DNA from: Chloroflexota bacterium
GTDB taxonomy: Bacteria > Chloroflexota > Anaerolineae > Anaerolineales > Villigracilaceae
Assembly: GCA_021787595.1 (NCBI GenBank)
Contig: JAJYLQ010000004.1
Span: forward strand, 1 to 64,000
Reading direction: 5' to 3'
DNA length: 64,000 bases
Both the position numbers and the translations under genes were made by a program. Shown here piece by piece: positions 7,694 to 17,286 of this stretch (positions are counted from its first letter, which is position 1; each line of letters starts with the position of its first letter). The notes beneath the pieces were generated by a model, which did not search any database, was not told the DNA's origin, and saw only the letters and a program-made list of their open reading frames with translations.

Positions 7694-9169
7694 ATGCAAA
7701 AACTCGTCCAGCAAATCCTTCAGGAAATTGGTCCTGGCAATATGTCGGATGTGGCTTACGACACGGCTTGGGTTGCACGCCTTGGCGATATCGACTGGGA
7801 ACTTAGCAGTCGCGCTCTTAACTGGCTGGTCGAACATCAATTACCTGATGGGTCGTGGGGCGCCGAGAAGCCATTTTATTATCATGACCGCGTCATCAGT
7901 ACATTGGCAGCCATGATCGCGCTTACTTATCGGGGCCGCCGCGCTCATGATAAGGAACAGATTGAACGTGGGTTACTCGCCCTTGAAAAGATTACCGATG
8001 GTGCCACGCAAGGCTTACAGGCAGATCCAAACGGTGCCACGATTGGATTTGAGATGATAGCTCCTACCTTAGTAGCCGAAGCCGAGAAATTGGGAATAAT
8101 CAAGCAACAAGGAGATAGTATATTGAAACGCTTGAGCAAACAGCGTTCTCAAAAACTCTCCAAAATCCAAGGGAAGATGATTAACAGGAATACTACGATG
8201 GCTTTCTCAGCCGAGATGGCAGGAATTGATGGACAGCACATCATTGATATTGATAACCTGCAAGAAGACAATGGTTCGTCTGGAGATAGCCCATCGGCCA
8301 CGGCCTACTTTTCCTTATACGTCAGACAGCAAGACAGTAACGCGCTGGCGTACTTGCATAAAACCATGCAGAACGACGGCGGCTTCCCTAATGTTGCTCC
8401 CTTTGACGCGTTTGAAATCTCATGGACCTTGTGGAATCTCCGCCTAATCCCTGACTTTGTCGCCGATCCCAAGATTAAACCGTTACTAGATTTGTTGGCA
8501 AATTCTTGGCAGCTTGGGCGAGGTATTGGCTTTGCAACCAATTACTCAGTCAAAGATAGCGACATGACCAGTTTGGTGTTCGATACACTTTTGCAATATG
8601 GCTATGAAAAGGATGTGGAGAGTATATTGAGTTATGAGGAACAAGAATACTTCCTGTGCTACCCCTTGGAAATGAACCCTTCAATAAGTGCAAATATTCA
8701 TGTTCTAGGGGCGCTTCGCAGAGCAGGTCTTAGAAAAGATAATCCTTCGATTCAGAAGGCGATTCGGTTTCTAAAACAGAATAAAGGGGATGACCGTTTT
8801 TGGGTGGATAAATGGCACTCATCTCCTTATTACACAACAGCGCATGCCATTATAGCGGCTGCTGGTTATGAAGATAGTCTTGTAAGAGATTCGGTGGATT
8901 GGGTTATATCTTCTCAGCATCCCGATGGGTCTTGGGGAATGTATATTCCAACTGCTGAGGAGACCGCCTATGCATTACAGGCCCTATGGGTATGGAATCA
9001 AAAAGCTGGAAAAGTTGAGCCGGAGGTCATCAAAGCTGGAGTCCGCTGGTTGCAGGAACATTTAGATGGACCCTATCAACCGCTATGGATAGGTAAATGT
9101 TTATATGCTCCCAATTTGGTGATTCGTTCTGCGGTTATTAGCGCCTTGACCTTGGGAGAATGCCCATGA
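7694..9169 (+). CDS. Class II diterpene cyclase, tuberculosinyl/kolavenyl diphosphate synthase-like (Rv3377c family)
   Basis: A 491-residue protonation-initiated cyclase expected to turn geranylgeranyl diphosphate into a bicyclic diterpenyl diphosphate of labdane, halimane or clerodane type. The N-terminal YDTAWVARLGDIDWELSSRA and QLPDGSWGAE blocks, the central IDIDNLQEDNGSS and SPSATAYF, and the C-terminal DKWHSSPYYTTAH and QHPDGSWG (a QW-like repeat) match Rv3377c as I recall it, over the full length. The catalytic DxDD-type motif reads DSDMT at residues 288-292. The middle Asp, the usual general acid, is kept, but the fourth position is Met (Thr in Rv3377c, Asp in plants). No class I motif is present, so ionisation must be done by the partner enzyme just upstream. 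The stop overlaps the kinase start as ATGA. Confidence 0.93.
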   Translation: MQKLVQQILQEIGPGNMSDVAYDTAWVARLGDIDWELSSRALNWLVEHQLPDGSWGAEKPFYYHDRVISTLAAMIALTYRGRRAHDKEQIERGLLALEKITDGATQGLQADPNGATIGFEMIAPTLVAEAEKLGIIKQQGDSILKRLSKQRSQKLSKIQGKMINRNTTMAFSAEMAGIDGQHIIDIDNLQEDNGSSGDSPSATAYFSLYVRQQDSNALAYLHKTMQNDGGFPNVAPFDAFEISWTLWNLRLIPDFVADPKIKPLLDLLANSWQLGRGIGFATNYSVKDSDMTSLVFDTLLQYGYEKDVESILSYEEQEYFLCYPLEMNPSISANIHVLGALRRAGLRKDNPSIQKAIRFLKQNKGDDRFWVDKWHSSPYYTTAHAIIAAAGYEDSLVRDSVDWVISSQHPDGSWGMYIPTAEETAYALQALWVWNQKAGKVEPEVIKAGVRWLQEHLDGPYQPLWIGKCLYAPNLVIRSAVISALTLGECP

Positions 9170-10854
9170 CTAACTTAGAGTTATTTTTGCAGCGTCTGAC
9201 TGTGGTTTCATCGCCTGACCCAGATGATGCGCGCAGAAGAAGAAATCTCAACATTTTGTTGCTCGGGCTTGCACCGCTGTTAGTGTTATCAATAGTGATA
9301 TCACTCTTTACTGCAAGAAGTGCTGAGGGCCAGGGAAGCCTAATTATTCTTGCGGGAAGTGTGATCATGCTTCTTGGCGTGATCGTGATTTACCTTATCA
9401 ACCACTACTGGTCTGGAAAGTTTTCGGCCAGCCTATTCCTTCTGCTTTTGCTTTTAGTTATTGCCTTTAGTGATGATCCCGAACAGCTTTCTGGGGGACG
9501 CTCTTTGTTTATCTTTATTATTCCCATAGTGATGGCCAGTCTGATCCTACAGCCAAGTGCGGCTTTCATCTTCGCTGCTCTTGGAAGCATAATGATCTCG
9601 GCTTTCTCAATATCGATAGGAAAGCTTCCCAACTCTCCTGCCATCCTTGGCTATTTTTTAGTGGCATTTGTTTCTTGGCTTTCCTCTCGCAGCCTTGAAC
9701 AGGCATTAGGTGATTTACGTTCTACCAACGCCAACCTCGACAAACTCGTCCAGGAACGTACAAAAGCTTTAACCGAATCCCTGACGCGCGAAATGATCGA
9801 GGCCGGGAGAAGCGAGGCCATCCTGAATTCCATTGCGGACGGCGTGGTCGTCTTCGATACGAACTGGAAATCCACGCTGGCCAACCCGGCCATTGTGAAT
9901 CTGCTCGAAACGCCGTTTTCTGGAATCGTGGAGCATAGCATTGACGATTTGCTGAATTCTGACCGTATTTCCGCAAAAGATCGCGGGACACTGCTTGCCA
10001 TGCTCGAAAAGCCCGGACAGATCGGAGAAAGCTTCAAAATGGAGTGGGGAAAGAAAACGCTCTCCGTCAACGCGGCCCAGGTCTACGATTCGGCCGGTGC
10101 GCAGATCGGCACGGTCGCCGTTTTCCGCGATTTCACCCGCGAGGCCGAAGTCGAGCGGATGAAAAGCGCTTTCGTGGCGATGGTCTCACACGAACTGCGT
10201 ACGCCGCTCAACGCAATCCTGGGGTACGCGGAAATGCTCAAGGAGGCTGTCTATGGGCCCATCAATGAAAAGCAGGGCGGCGCCACGGATCGGATTATGA
10301 CCAATACGCAGCACCTGCTCGATTTGGTGAGCGAACTGCTGGATCAGGCTCAGATCGAGGCGGGGAAGTTGAAGATCCAGGCGGCGCCTTTTGCGCCGAC
10401 GGAACTGCTCGACGCTGTTCACGGCGTCATGGACAAGATTGCCGCGGACAAGCAGCTTACCTTCACGAGCGAAATTGATCCGCAGCTGCCGGAGCGAATG
10501 AACGGCGATTCCTACCGGCTGCGGCAGATCCTCATAAACCTTGCCAATAACGCGGTCAAGTTCACCGGCAGAGGCGGCGTTCATATCCGCCTCTTTCGCC
10601 GCGATGCGGCTCACTGGGGAATATCAGTGCGGGATACGGGAGATGGAATCCCGAACGATGAGATTCCGCATATCTTCGAAACCTTCCGTCAGGTGGACGG
10701 CACGACCACGCGTCAGTATGGCGGCATCGGGCTTGGGCTGTCAATCGTCAAGCAGTTGGTGAGTCTCATGCAGGGAGAGATTGCCGTGGAGAGCGAGCTT
10801 GGGTCTGGCAGTACGTTTACCATCCTGTTCCCGTTGAACAACGCAAACAAGTGA
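9166..10854 (+). CDS. Membrane-bound sensor histidine kinase with PAS domain
   Basis: A 562-residue kinase. Residues 1-180 hold about six hydrophobic segments of the MASE type. A coiled coil around [18 protein letters not shown] follows, then a PAS domain (about 215-320), a HisKA domain with phospho-acceptor His342 in [12 protein letters not shown], and a HATPase domain with N box [11 protein letters not shown]1 DTGDGIP and G2 [10 protein letters not shown]. It senses something in or at the membrane and phosphorylates the response regulator 12 bases downstream. The start is ATG 9166, which overlaps the cyclase stop as ATGA and has GGGAG seven bases upstream. The alternative ATG 9160 adds two residues. 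The overlap ties its translation to the diterpene cyclase, unusual for a sensor kinase. Confidence 0.95.
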   Translation: MTNLELFLQRLTVVSSPDPDDARRRRNLNILLLGLAPLLVLSIVISLFTARSAEGQGSLIILAGSVIMLLGVIVIYLINHYWSGKFSASLFLLLLLLVIAFSDDPEQLSGGRSLFIFIIPIVMASLILQPSAAFIFAALGSIMISAFSISIGKLPNSPAILGYFLVAFVSWLSSRSLEQALGDLRSTNANLDKLVQERTKALTESLTREMIEAGRSEAILNSIADGVVVFDTNWKSTLANPAIVNLLETPFSGIVEHSIDDLLNSDRISAKDRGTLLAMLEKPGQIGESFKMEWGKKTLSVNAAQVYDSAGAQIGTVAVFRDFTREAEVERMKSAFVAMVSHELRTPLNAILGYAEMLKEAVYGPINEKQGGATDRIMTNTQHLLDLVSELLDQAQIEAGKLKIQAAPFAPTELLDAVHGVMDKIAADKQLTFTSEIDPQLPERMNGDSYRLRQILINLANNAVKFTGRGGVHIRLFRRDAAHWGISVRDTGDGIPNDEIPHIFETFRQVDGTTTRQYGGIGLGLSIVKQLVSLMQGEIAVESELGSGSTFTILFPLNNANK

Positions 10855-10866
10855 GAGGAAAACATT

Positions 10867-11232
10867 ATGGAAAACAACCTGGCGATGATCATCGAAGATG
10901 ATGTGGATCTATCGAACATTTTTGCCGAAGCGCTTAGAGCGGCGGGGTTCGAGACGGAAATCATTCGCGATGGGGCGGTGGCTCAACAGCGCTTGAAGGA
11001 AACCGCGCCCTATATCGTGATCCTGGACATGCACCTGCCTCACGTGGACGGTTCGGTGCTCCTCGGGCAGATCCGCACGGATCCGCCGCTGCAAAAAGTC
11101 AAGATTGTGATTGTCACTGCGGACGCGATCATGGGCGACATGTATCGCGAGCAGGCGGAACTTACATTCATCAAGCCGGTCACCTTCACGCAGCTGCGGG
11201 ATTTTACCGAGCGCATGCGGCTTCAAAAGTAA
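10867..11232 (+). CDS. Single-domain response regulator
   Basis: A 121-residue receiver domain with no output domain. The acidic pair EDD lies at residues 9-11, the phospho-acceptor Asp54 in ILDMHLP, the Thr in VIVTADA and the Lys in FIKPV. It is the obvious partner of the upstream kinase (12-base gap, AGAGGAAAACATT leader). Without a DNA-binding domain it must act through protein contacts or as a phosphate relay, so how the system feeds back on the diterpenoid genes is unclear. It ends the operon. The next gene converges from the other strand 7 bases away. Confidence 0.95.
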   Translation: MENNLAMIIEDDVDLSNIFAEALRAAGFETEIIRDGAVAQQRLKETAPYIVILDMHLPHVDGSVLLGQIRTDPPLQKVKIVIVTADAIMGDMYREQAELTFIKPVTFTQLRDFTERMRLQK

Positions 11233-11239
11233 CACCCGG

Positions 11240-12550
11240 CTATTCGTATTTGCGGAAGATAAGAAAAGCGGCGAAGAGCGCGAGTCCGCCAGCGAGGCCG
11301 AGCAGGCGGACGCCAAGCGGACCGTGCGTGTCGCTGTTGCTGCGGCCAAGCAAAAGAAATAACGGCAACAAGAAAGACGCTAATCCGCTGGAGGCCTGGT
11401 CGAGCAGGCCAAGCGTTGAATAATACGATCCTTCGCGGTGCTGACCCGTTGCCCGCGCGTCCGCGTCGGCGATGTCTGCTGCGATTGCGTTTGGAAGAAC
11501 CTGCGCGCCCGAAAGCGCGATCGCTTCGAGACAAATCCAAATCACGCCCTGCCAAAGCAATGGGACGGGAATCGAATCGCCAATGAAGAATAAGCCGGGC
11601 AGGATCAAAGCGCCGGATAATAACGAGCCGAGGAAAATAATTCGTGTGCCGTAACCACTGGTGCCCGTTCTTGCACTTAGGGCATTGGCAAGCCGCGTGA
11701 CGATGGGAAAACAAATCAGCGAAACGATGATGGGCGGGATATAAAAGTAAACTGTATCCGCTTCGGTGCCGCGGCAGATTTCAGTGGCAATGTAGGGGAT
11801 CGTCGAAAGCACGAAGGTGGATGACATCCAGAATAATCCCCACGAGGCGATGAAGATCAGGAACGCGCGGTTGGCGAGGGTCAGCTTGAGGTGGGTCCAA
11901 AAGCTCATTGACGCGGTATCCGCTTCTGGTACTCGTTCTTGTTTCTGGAGTATCGGCGGAGTCTGATTCTCGCGGATAAAGAACAGGGGCAGGAAAAAGA
12001 ACGGGAGCATGATCCCGGCAAGAATCAGCGCGCTGTTCCGAAATCCCAATGCTTCGATGAGCGGACCGGCGAATCCCGCAAAGACCGCGCCGACGAGCTG
12101 GAAGCCCGCCATCCATCCCGCAATGTCGACGCGGCGCTTTTCTTCCGGCGCAAATTCGGGCAGCAAGGCTTCGTAAGGAATTTGCCGGAAGCTGTATGCT
12201 GTGTTAAACACAATCATCACAGCCGCGAGATAAAAAAGATTCGCCAGCGATTCGGTCCGGTGGGGCGGCATCCACAAAAGCGCGAACGAACCGAGCATGA
12301 ACAGCGACGCCGTGAAAATATACGGAGTGCGCCGCCCCCAGCGCGTGCGCGTCTGGTCTGAAATAAAACCGATGGGCAGCGTGATGGCGATGTTGATGCC
12401 GCGGCTGACGAGCATGACGATGCTGTACAGCGCGATGGGTACGAGCGGCGTGCCGTTGGGGGGAAGATAAAAGTAGAGAATCCATCCGCCAACAAAACCC
12501 CACAGGCTCGAACTGCCCAGAGTCAGGAGCGCATAGAAAATGTCGGCCAT
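11240..12550 (-). CDS. MFS transporter, GPH (sugar:cation symporter)-like
   Basis: A 436-residue transporter with about 12 membrane segments. The loop between segments 2 and 3 reads IGFISDQTRTRWGRRTPYI, the signature of the glycoside-pentoside-hexuronide family. The N-terminal half continues through FRQIPYEALLPEFAPEEKRR, also typical. The likely substrate is a sugar or glycoside, moved with a cation, although related lipid transporters exist. The start is ATG 12550 (MADIFYALL). The frame is open for 33 further codons but those look non-native. It is convergent with the response regulator and alone on its strand. Confidence 0.85.
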   Translation of the reverse strand: MADIFYALLTLGSSSLWGFVGGWILYFYLPPNGTPLVPIALYSIVMLVSRGINIAITLPIGFISDQTRTRWGRRTPYIFTASLFMLGSFALLWMPPHRTESLANLFYLAAVMIVFNTAYSFRQIPYEALLPEFAPEEKRRVDIAGWMAGFQLVGAVFAGFAGPLIEALGFRNSALILAGIMLPFFFLPLFFIRENQTPPILQKQERVPEADTASMSFWTHLKLTLANRAFLIFIASWGLFWMSSTFVLSTIPYIATEICRGTEADTVYFYIPPIIVSLICFPIVTRLANALSARTGTSGYGTRIIFLGSLLSGALILPGLFFIGDSIPVPLLWQGVIWICLEAIALSGAQVLPNAIAADIADADARATGQHREGSYYSTLGLLDQASSGLASFLLPLFLLLGRSNSDTHGPLGVRLLGLAGGLALFAAFLIFRKYE

Positions 12551-12759
12551 GTCTTGTCTGAATATTTCGAAGAAATGGATGAACCTTTTTTGAAAAGTTA
12601 CTTCGCGCCGAGCAGGACAGCGCCTCGGCGCCGCGCAGTCGAAGCGCAATTGCCAGATGTCCTTCGGCTCCGCTCAGGACGAAAAGTTTCGATTGTTTCA
12701 AAATGGAATTACAATGCCGATGATACGCCATCCGCGCGCAAACAATAAGCACTATTGCC

Positions 12760-13470
12760 TTACAAATCCTTAAGTTCGGCGATCATTTTTTGCATCCGCT
12801 CGAAGTGTGAACCTTTCCAATAGATTTGTTTGCAGGCGGGGCAAATATGGAATTCTTCGAAATACAATTTGGTCAGCGGCTCCAAACGATCCAGCACATC
12901 TTCCTTGCGCGCCGATTCCAAAAGATGATTGCAGCGGATGCAGCGCTGGAACGGCTTGATCCATTTTTTTAATCCATAGCGCCGGACGACTTCACGGAAC
13001 TGTTCTTCGGAGTTCAGGCTTTGCAATAAATATCCAAGTCTGATGGTTTTGCGCATCAACAGGTGCCGGTCGCGGGTGAGAAGGATTCGATTTTCGTCCA
13101 CGGCAATTCGGAACAATTTGTTATCGTCATACTCATTTCGATATAAGGAATCCATGCCGAGCATACGCAGATGGGACGCGAGCCGGCCAAGATGACCATC
13201 GAGGACGAAGCGCGGCTCGATAACGGATTCGTTTACCGGCGCAGCGGCCCGGACTTCGATCCGGTCGCCATCATGGACGAGGTAATCCAGGCTGACGGCA
13301 TTTCCGTTTGCCCGCGCCTCGCCGATTTCCGTGTGCGGAATCCCAGCCGACTCGATCAGGTGCTTGACGGATTGCGGCCCGTTGAAAACGTAATCGAATC
13401 CATCGCCGCGTTTGCTGCGCGGCAGAAGCCAGTGAAGTCTTTCATCGAAGGTGAAGCGAGCGACTTTCAT
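12760..13470 (-). CDS. Mut7-C RNase domain protein with N-terminal ubiquitin-like domain
   Basis: A 236-residue protein. Residues 1-80 look like the Mut7-C ubiquitin-like (beta-grasp) domain. Residues 85-230 look like the Mut7-C RNase domain, a PIN-like fold, with FVLDGHLGRLASHLRMLGMD, the acidic ENRILLTRDRHLL stretch and a zinc ribbon made of CIRCNHLL and CPACKQIYWKGSH. The bacterial family is widespread and largely uncharacterised; ribonuclease activity is predicted from the fold. It stands alone between the MFS gene and a repeat-rich gap. Confidence 0.88.
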   Translation of the reverse strand: MKVARFTFDERLHWLLPRSKRGDGFDYVFNGPQSVKHLIESAGIPHTEIGEARANGNAVSLDYLVHDGDRIEVRAAAPVNESVIEPRFVLDGHLGRLASHLRMLGMDSLYRNEYDDNKLFRIAVDENRILLTRDRHLLMRKTIRLGYLLQSLNSEEQFREVVRRYGLKKWIKPFQRCIRCNHLLESARKEDVLDRLEPLTKLYFEEFHICPACKQIYWKGSHFERMQKMIAELKDL

Positions 13471-13483
13471 AACGTTTCTTCAT

Positions 13484-13624
13484 GTCGTTGCGAGCAATCT
13501 CCCATATTGAGTGAGTAGACTGCTCCGCTTGGTCTCAACCCTGAATCCTCACAGAGCAAAGGGCCTAAGGTGCAGGGCGTTACAGCGGAAGTACACCGCT
13601 TACTCGACCACCGCTCGCAGTGAC
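13484..13624. repeat. GTCRYTGCGAG-bounded dispersed element
   Basis: The element begins GTCGTTGCGAGCAATCTCCC and ends CTCGCAGTGAC, a near-perfect inverted repeat at the two ends. Related elements occur at 30593-30668, 36913-37020 and 43844-43935. It contains no open frame of note. It resembles the short non-autonomous palindromic units that litter many Chloroflexota intergenic regions. Confidence 0.65.
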
Positions 13625-13821
13625 ATATATACTGAACACGGGCATAAATCGCGCTTTTGTTCAACGGGATTCGGCAAAGGATAAATCCCCGCCTCAGCGC
13701 ATGAAAGTGGCGCCAGTCCGAAGGCGTCGCCGTGGCGCCATGGCGACAACTTTCGCGTACTGAGCAGGTGGCTTCAGCCCCGCGAATCAAGCGGTAGAAA
13801 ACCGCAATTTGTGACCGTGCC

Positions 13822-13830
13822 TGGTATAAA
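13822..13830 (+). promoter_or_regulatory. Extended -10 candidate for the PBP gene
   Basis: TGGTATAAA fits an extended -10 element (TGnTATAAT-like). No clear -35 is seen. The predicted transcript would start about 115 bases before ATG 13950. Confidence 0.35.
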
Positions 13831-13949
13831 ATGATTACAGCAATATCTTCGCCAATGCGGTATCAGGAGCGGCAAACGTAGGGACAATCTGCCAAATTGT
13901 CCCACAAATGGCGAAGGTATTGTACAGGAGAAGCAGTAGAATTAAAGTG

Positions 13950-16427
13950 ATGATTATTCGTCGCCTGTTCCGCGCTCCATGGAATAAGCCCGCCAGGTAT
14001 TTTACTCTCGGTGGATTGATTTTGATCCTTGCGTTCTTCGTTTACACGTTCTGGGATTTGCCATCGGTCAATTCGCTTTCTGAAAATCTCGACATTCCCA
14101 GCATCCGCATCACGGACCGCAACGGGCGTTTGCTTTACAACATTATCCCGCAGGTGGGCGGACGCCACGCGGTGCTGTCGTTCGACAAAATCCCGCAATG
14201 TATGAAGGACGCAGCGATTGCCGTCGAAGACAAGAATTTTTACAGCAATCCGGGCATTGACCTCGGCGGAATCCTGCGCGCCTTGTGGATCAACCTGCGC
14301 GGCGGCGAGGTTGTCTCAGGCGGCAGCACGATCACACAACAGGTGGCGCGCGATCTGCTTCTGAGCCAGCATGAACGCAACGAAATCACACTGCGCCGCA
14401 AACTGCGCGAAGCCGTCCTCGCACTGGAATTGACTCAAAAACTTTCAAAGGACGATATCCTCGCGTTGTATCTGAATCAGGTCAATTATGGCGGCATGGC
14501 CTACGGAGTCGAAGCCGCGTCGGAAACGTATTTTGGCAAACCTGCCAGCGATTTGATCCTGCCCGAATGCGCGCTGTTGGCTGGCCTGCCGCAAGCGCCG
14601 GGGCTTTATGATCCGTTCACGCATCCCGATCTGGCCAAACAGCGCCAGCAAATCGTTTTGGACTTGATGGAGAAGCAGGGCTTCATCACGCACCAGCAGC
14701 TTCTCGATGCCGGGTCCGCACCGTTGAGTTATAACCCGGCTCCGTATCCGATCGAAGCGCCGCATTTTATCTGGCTGGTCAGGGATCAGCTCGATGAATT
14801 GTTCACATCCGGCAGGTTGAATCCAGATCAAAGTCTGGTTGTTCGAACCACGCTCGACTTGAACGATCAGCAGGCTGCGGAACAGATCGCGGCGCGCCGT
14901 CTCGACGAGTTCAAACCCAAACCCGGCGGGATCAACCACAACGTCAATAACGCCGCGCTGGTTGTGCTAAATCCGCATAACGGGGAAATCCTGGCGTTGG
15001 TCGGGAGCGCGGATTATTTCGATGCGTCCATTGACGGCGCGCTCGACATGGCCACGTCGCCGCGCCAGACGGGATCCGCTTTCAAGCCGTTCATCTACGC
15101 TCAGGCTTTGGACCCGACGCGGCTCCATCCATGGACGGCGGCGACTTCGCTCCTGGATGTGTCCACGACGTTCATCACGCGCAGCGGCCAGCCGTACACG
15201 CCCGTGGATTACGATGGCCGCGAGCATGGGCCGGTTTCGGTGCGGGATGCTTTGGCTTCGTCGTTGAACATTCCTGCGGTGAAGACGCTTCAAAAAGTTG
15301 GAATTGATAACACGATCAATCTTGCGAATCATCTCGGCATCACTTCGCTCGGCGATCCGCAGGATTATGATCTTTCGCTGGCGCTCGGCGGCGGGCAGAT
15401 CAGCCTGCTGCAGCTTTCGACGGCGTACGCAAGTTTGGCGGACGGCGGATATTACACGGGCAATTATTCGATTCTCGATATCCGCGATGCGGACGGCAAT
15501 CTGCTTTATGCACAAAATAGAACGCCGCCAGTTCAGGTCTTTGATCCGCGCGTAACGTGGCTCATCAGCGACATCCTCAGCGACGACCGCGCCCGCCAAA
15601 TCGGATTCGGACTCAACAGCACGCTGAAGATTGACCGCACCGCGGCCGTCAAAACCGGCACGACGGATAACTTCCACGACAACTGGACGATCGGTTACAC
15701 TCCCGATTTGCTGACTGGCGTTTGGGTTGGGAACAGCAATTATGAAGGCATGTACGATGTGACCGGCGTGACCGGCGCCGCGCCGATCTGGAACGATACG
15801 ATGCGCGCATTGTTGGCGGGCAAACCCGATAAACCTTTCGTCCGTCCCGATGGGATGAAGCAAGTCGAAGTCTGCGATCTTTCGGGATTGCTGCCAACCC
15901 CGGCTTGCCCGCACACGCGGATGGAATGGTTCATCAATGGCACCGAGCCAACGCAGACCGATAATTACTATCAACAAATTTGGATTGATGCGCTGACGAA
16001 TTCGCTCGCAAATGATTCGACGCCGCCCGACAGGCGCAAATCCATCCTCGCATTGAATTTGCCCGTCGAAGCGCTGCCGTGGGCGCGCTCACAGGGGCTG
16101 CCACTGCTGGCGGACTTTCAGCAAAGCGCAAATACGCAAAACGCGAAGGCGCTGATGTTGGTTTCGCCGACGCCGAATACAACGTATCGCATTACAGCGG
16201 ATATCAATCAATCCGCCCAGCAGCTTTCTGTGCAGGCGGCTGCCGGGCAGAGCTTTTCTCAAGTTAAGATTTACGTGGATGGAAATTTATTGCAAACATT
16301 TTCAAGTCCACCATACCAAGCTTGGTGGACGTTATCAGCGGGACAACACCAATTTTGGGCGGAGGGCGTGGATTCAAGCGGCGGAATAATTAAAAGCGAT
16401 GTAATAACAATCCAAGTAGTACAGTAG
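13950..16427 (+). CDS. Bifunctional penicillin-binding protein, PBP1C-like (class A)
   Basis: An 825-residue cell-wall synthase. A membrane anchor lies near residues 17-34. The glycosyltransferase 51 domain shows EDKNFYSNPGIDLGG and GGSTITQQVARDLLLSQHER. The transpeptidase domain shows SxxK as TGSAFKPF, SxN as SSLN and KTG as KTGTTDNFHDNW. The last 90 residues form a beta-sandwich with YVDGNLLQTFSSPPY and HQFWAEGVDSSG, like the BiPBP_C domain of PBP1C. ATG 13950 gives a normal cytoplasmic tail. ATG 13908 would add 14 residues and has no ribosome site either, while AGGAG at 13926-13930 is too far from 13950. An alpha-2-macroglobulin gene 3.2 kb away recalls the pbpC-yfhM pairing of other bacteria. 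Confidence 0.92.
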   Translation: MIIRRLFRAPWNKPARYFTLGGLILILAFFVYTFWDLPSVNSLSENLDIPSIRITDRNGRLLYNIIPQVGGRHAVLSFDKIPQCMKDAAIAVEDKNFYSNPGIDLGGILRALWINLRGGEVVSGGSTITQQVARDLLLSQHERNEITLRRKLREAVLALELTQKLSKDDILALYLNQVNYGGMAYGVEAASETYFGKPASDLILPECALLAGLPQAPGLYDPFTHPDLAKQRQQIVLDLMEKQGFITHQQLLDAGSAPLSYNPAPYPIEAPHFIWLVRDQLDELFTSGRLNPDQSLVVRTTLDLNDQQAAEQIAARRLDEFKPKPGGINHNVNNAALVVLNPHNGEILALVGSADYFDASIDGALDMATSPRQTGSAFKPFIYAQALDPTRLHPWTAATSLLDVSTTFITRSGQPYTPVDYDGREHGPVSVRDALASSLNIPAVKTLQKVGIDNTINLANHLGITSLGDPQDYDLSLALGGGQISLLQLSTAYASLADGGYYTGNYSILDIRDADGNLLYAQNRTPPVQVFDPRVTWLISDILSDDRARQIGFGLNSTLKIDRTAAVKTGTTDNFHDNWTIGYTPDLLTGVWVGNSNYEGMYDVTGVTGAAPIWNDTMRALLAGKPDKPFVRPDGMKQVEVCDLSGLLPTPACPHTRMEWFINGTEPTQTDNYYQQIWIDALTNSLANDSTPPDRRKSILALNLPVEALPWARSQGLPLLADFQQSANTQNAKALMLVSPTPNTTYRITADINQSAQQLSVQAAAGQSFSQVKIYVDGNLLQTFSSPPYQAWWTLSAGQHQFWAEGVDSSGGIIKSDVITIQVVQ

Positions 16428-16431
16428 ATTC

Positions 16432-17286
16432 TTATTTCAACCCCGAATGCAGGAAGCTGTCAATGAATTGCCGCTGGAAGATCAGGAATAACAATAACAG
16501 CGGGCCAACAACGATGACTGTCCCGGCGGTAACGAGCGGCCACTGTGCGCCGATCTCACCGAGCTGTGTAAACACAGCAAGACCGACCGTCAGGGGGCGG
16601 CTGTTCGTGCTGTTGGTGACCACCAGCGGCCATAGAAAATCGTTCCAGTGAAAGCTGATGGACGAGAGCGCAAAGGCAATCATCGCCGGGCGCGCCGGAG
16701 GAATGTAAACGTACCACAGCGTTTGCAGCCAGTTCGCACCGTCCATGCGCGCGGCATCGTCCAAGTCACGCGGCACCGTTCGGAAAGTCTGCCGCATCAG
16801 GAACGTTCCGAATGCCGAGCCGAAGAATGGCAGCATCACTGCGAGGAGCGTGTCGAATAAATGAAGCTGGCGGATCGTCGAATAGTTCGGGACAATCAGC
16901 GCGCTCGATGGAACCATCAACTGCAAAAGGATGAGAAAGAAGAGAATGTTCTGGCCGCGGAATCGAAAACGCGCGAACGCATAACCGGCGAGACTGATCG
17001 TCACGAGCTGGACGATCAGGATGCCGAAAACGATGAGGATCGTGTTGATGTAATACTGCACGAACGGTGCGATCTGGAATGCCTGCGCGTAGTTCGCCAG
17101 CGTCGGGTGCGAGCCGAACCAGAGGTTGGCCGCGCTGAGCGGTTCGTCGGGCGGATGCACCGAAACGGCCAGCGCCCAAAGTATCGGGATCGCCCAGCCA
17201 ATCGCGACCACGGCGAGAACGAGGAGTCCAAGTGAATTCAAAATTGATCGAAGTTTAAACCTGGCAAGTCTCATGTTTTCATTCAT
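16432..17286 (-). CDS. Carbohydrate ABC transporter permease (MalG type)
   Basis: A 284-residue inner-membrane permease with six hydrophobic segments. The EAA loop, which contacts the ATPase, reads DDAARMDGANWLQTLWYVYIP about 90 residues from the end. The start ATG 17286 overlaps the upstream permease stop by eight bases (ATGAATGA), while ATG 17274 is an alternative. It is the last gene of a binding protein-permease-permease operon with no ATPase gene in the window, so a shared MsmK/MalK-like ATPase encoded elsewhere probably serves it. The substrate is likely a sugar or polyol. It converges on the PBP gene with a 4-base gap, leaving no room for a separate terminator. Confidence 0.94.
   Translation of the reverse strand: MNENMRLARFKLRSILNSLGLLVLAVVAIGWAIPILWALAVSVHPPDEPLSAANLWFGSHPTLANYAQAFQIAPFVQYYINTILIVFGILIVQLVTISLAGYAFARFRFRGQNILFFLILLQLMVPSSALIVPNYSTIRQLHLFDTLLAVMLPFFGSAFGTFLMRQTFRTVPRDLDDAARMDGANWLQTLWYVYIPPARPAMIAFALSSISFHWNDFLWPLVVTNSTNSRPLTVGLAVFTQLGEIGAQWPLVTAGTVIVVGPLLLLFLIFQRQFIDSFLHSGLK

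Larger units (their letters stand above)
13471..13949. other. Repeat-rich intergenic region
   Basis: About 480 bases between the divergent Mut7-C gene and the PBP gene. It holds a GTCGTTGCGAG...CTCGCAGTGAC bounded element (13484-13624), then a stretch near 13627-13662 (ATACTGAACACGGGCATAAA) resembling 37856-37890, and a promoter-like TGGTATAAA at 13822-13830. No convincing gene was found in it. Confidence 0.6.

Noticed and set aside
13467-13790. Minus-strand open frame of 107 codons upstream of the Mut7-C gene
   Set aside because: It reads through a dispersed repeat element and has no conserved features or ribosome site.
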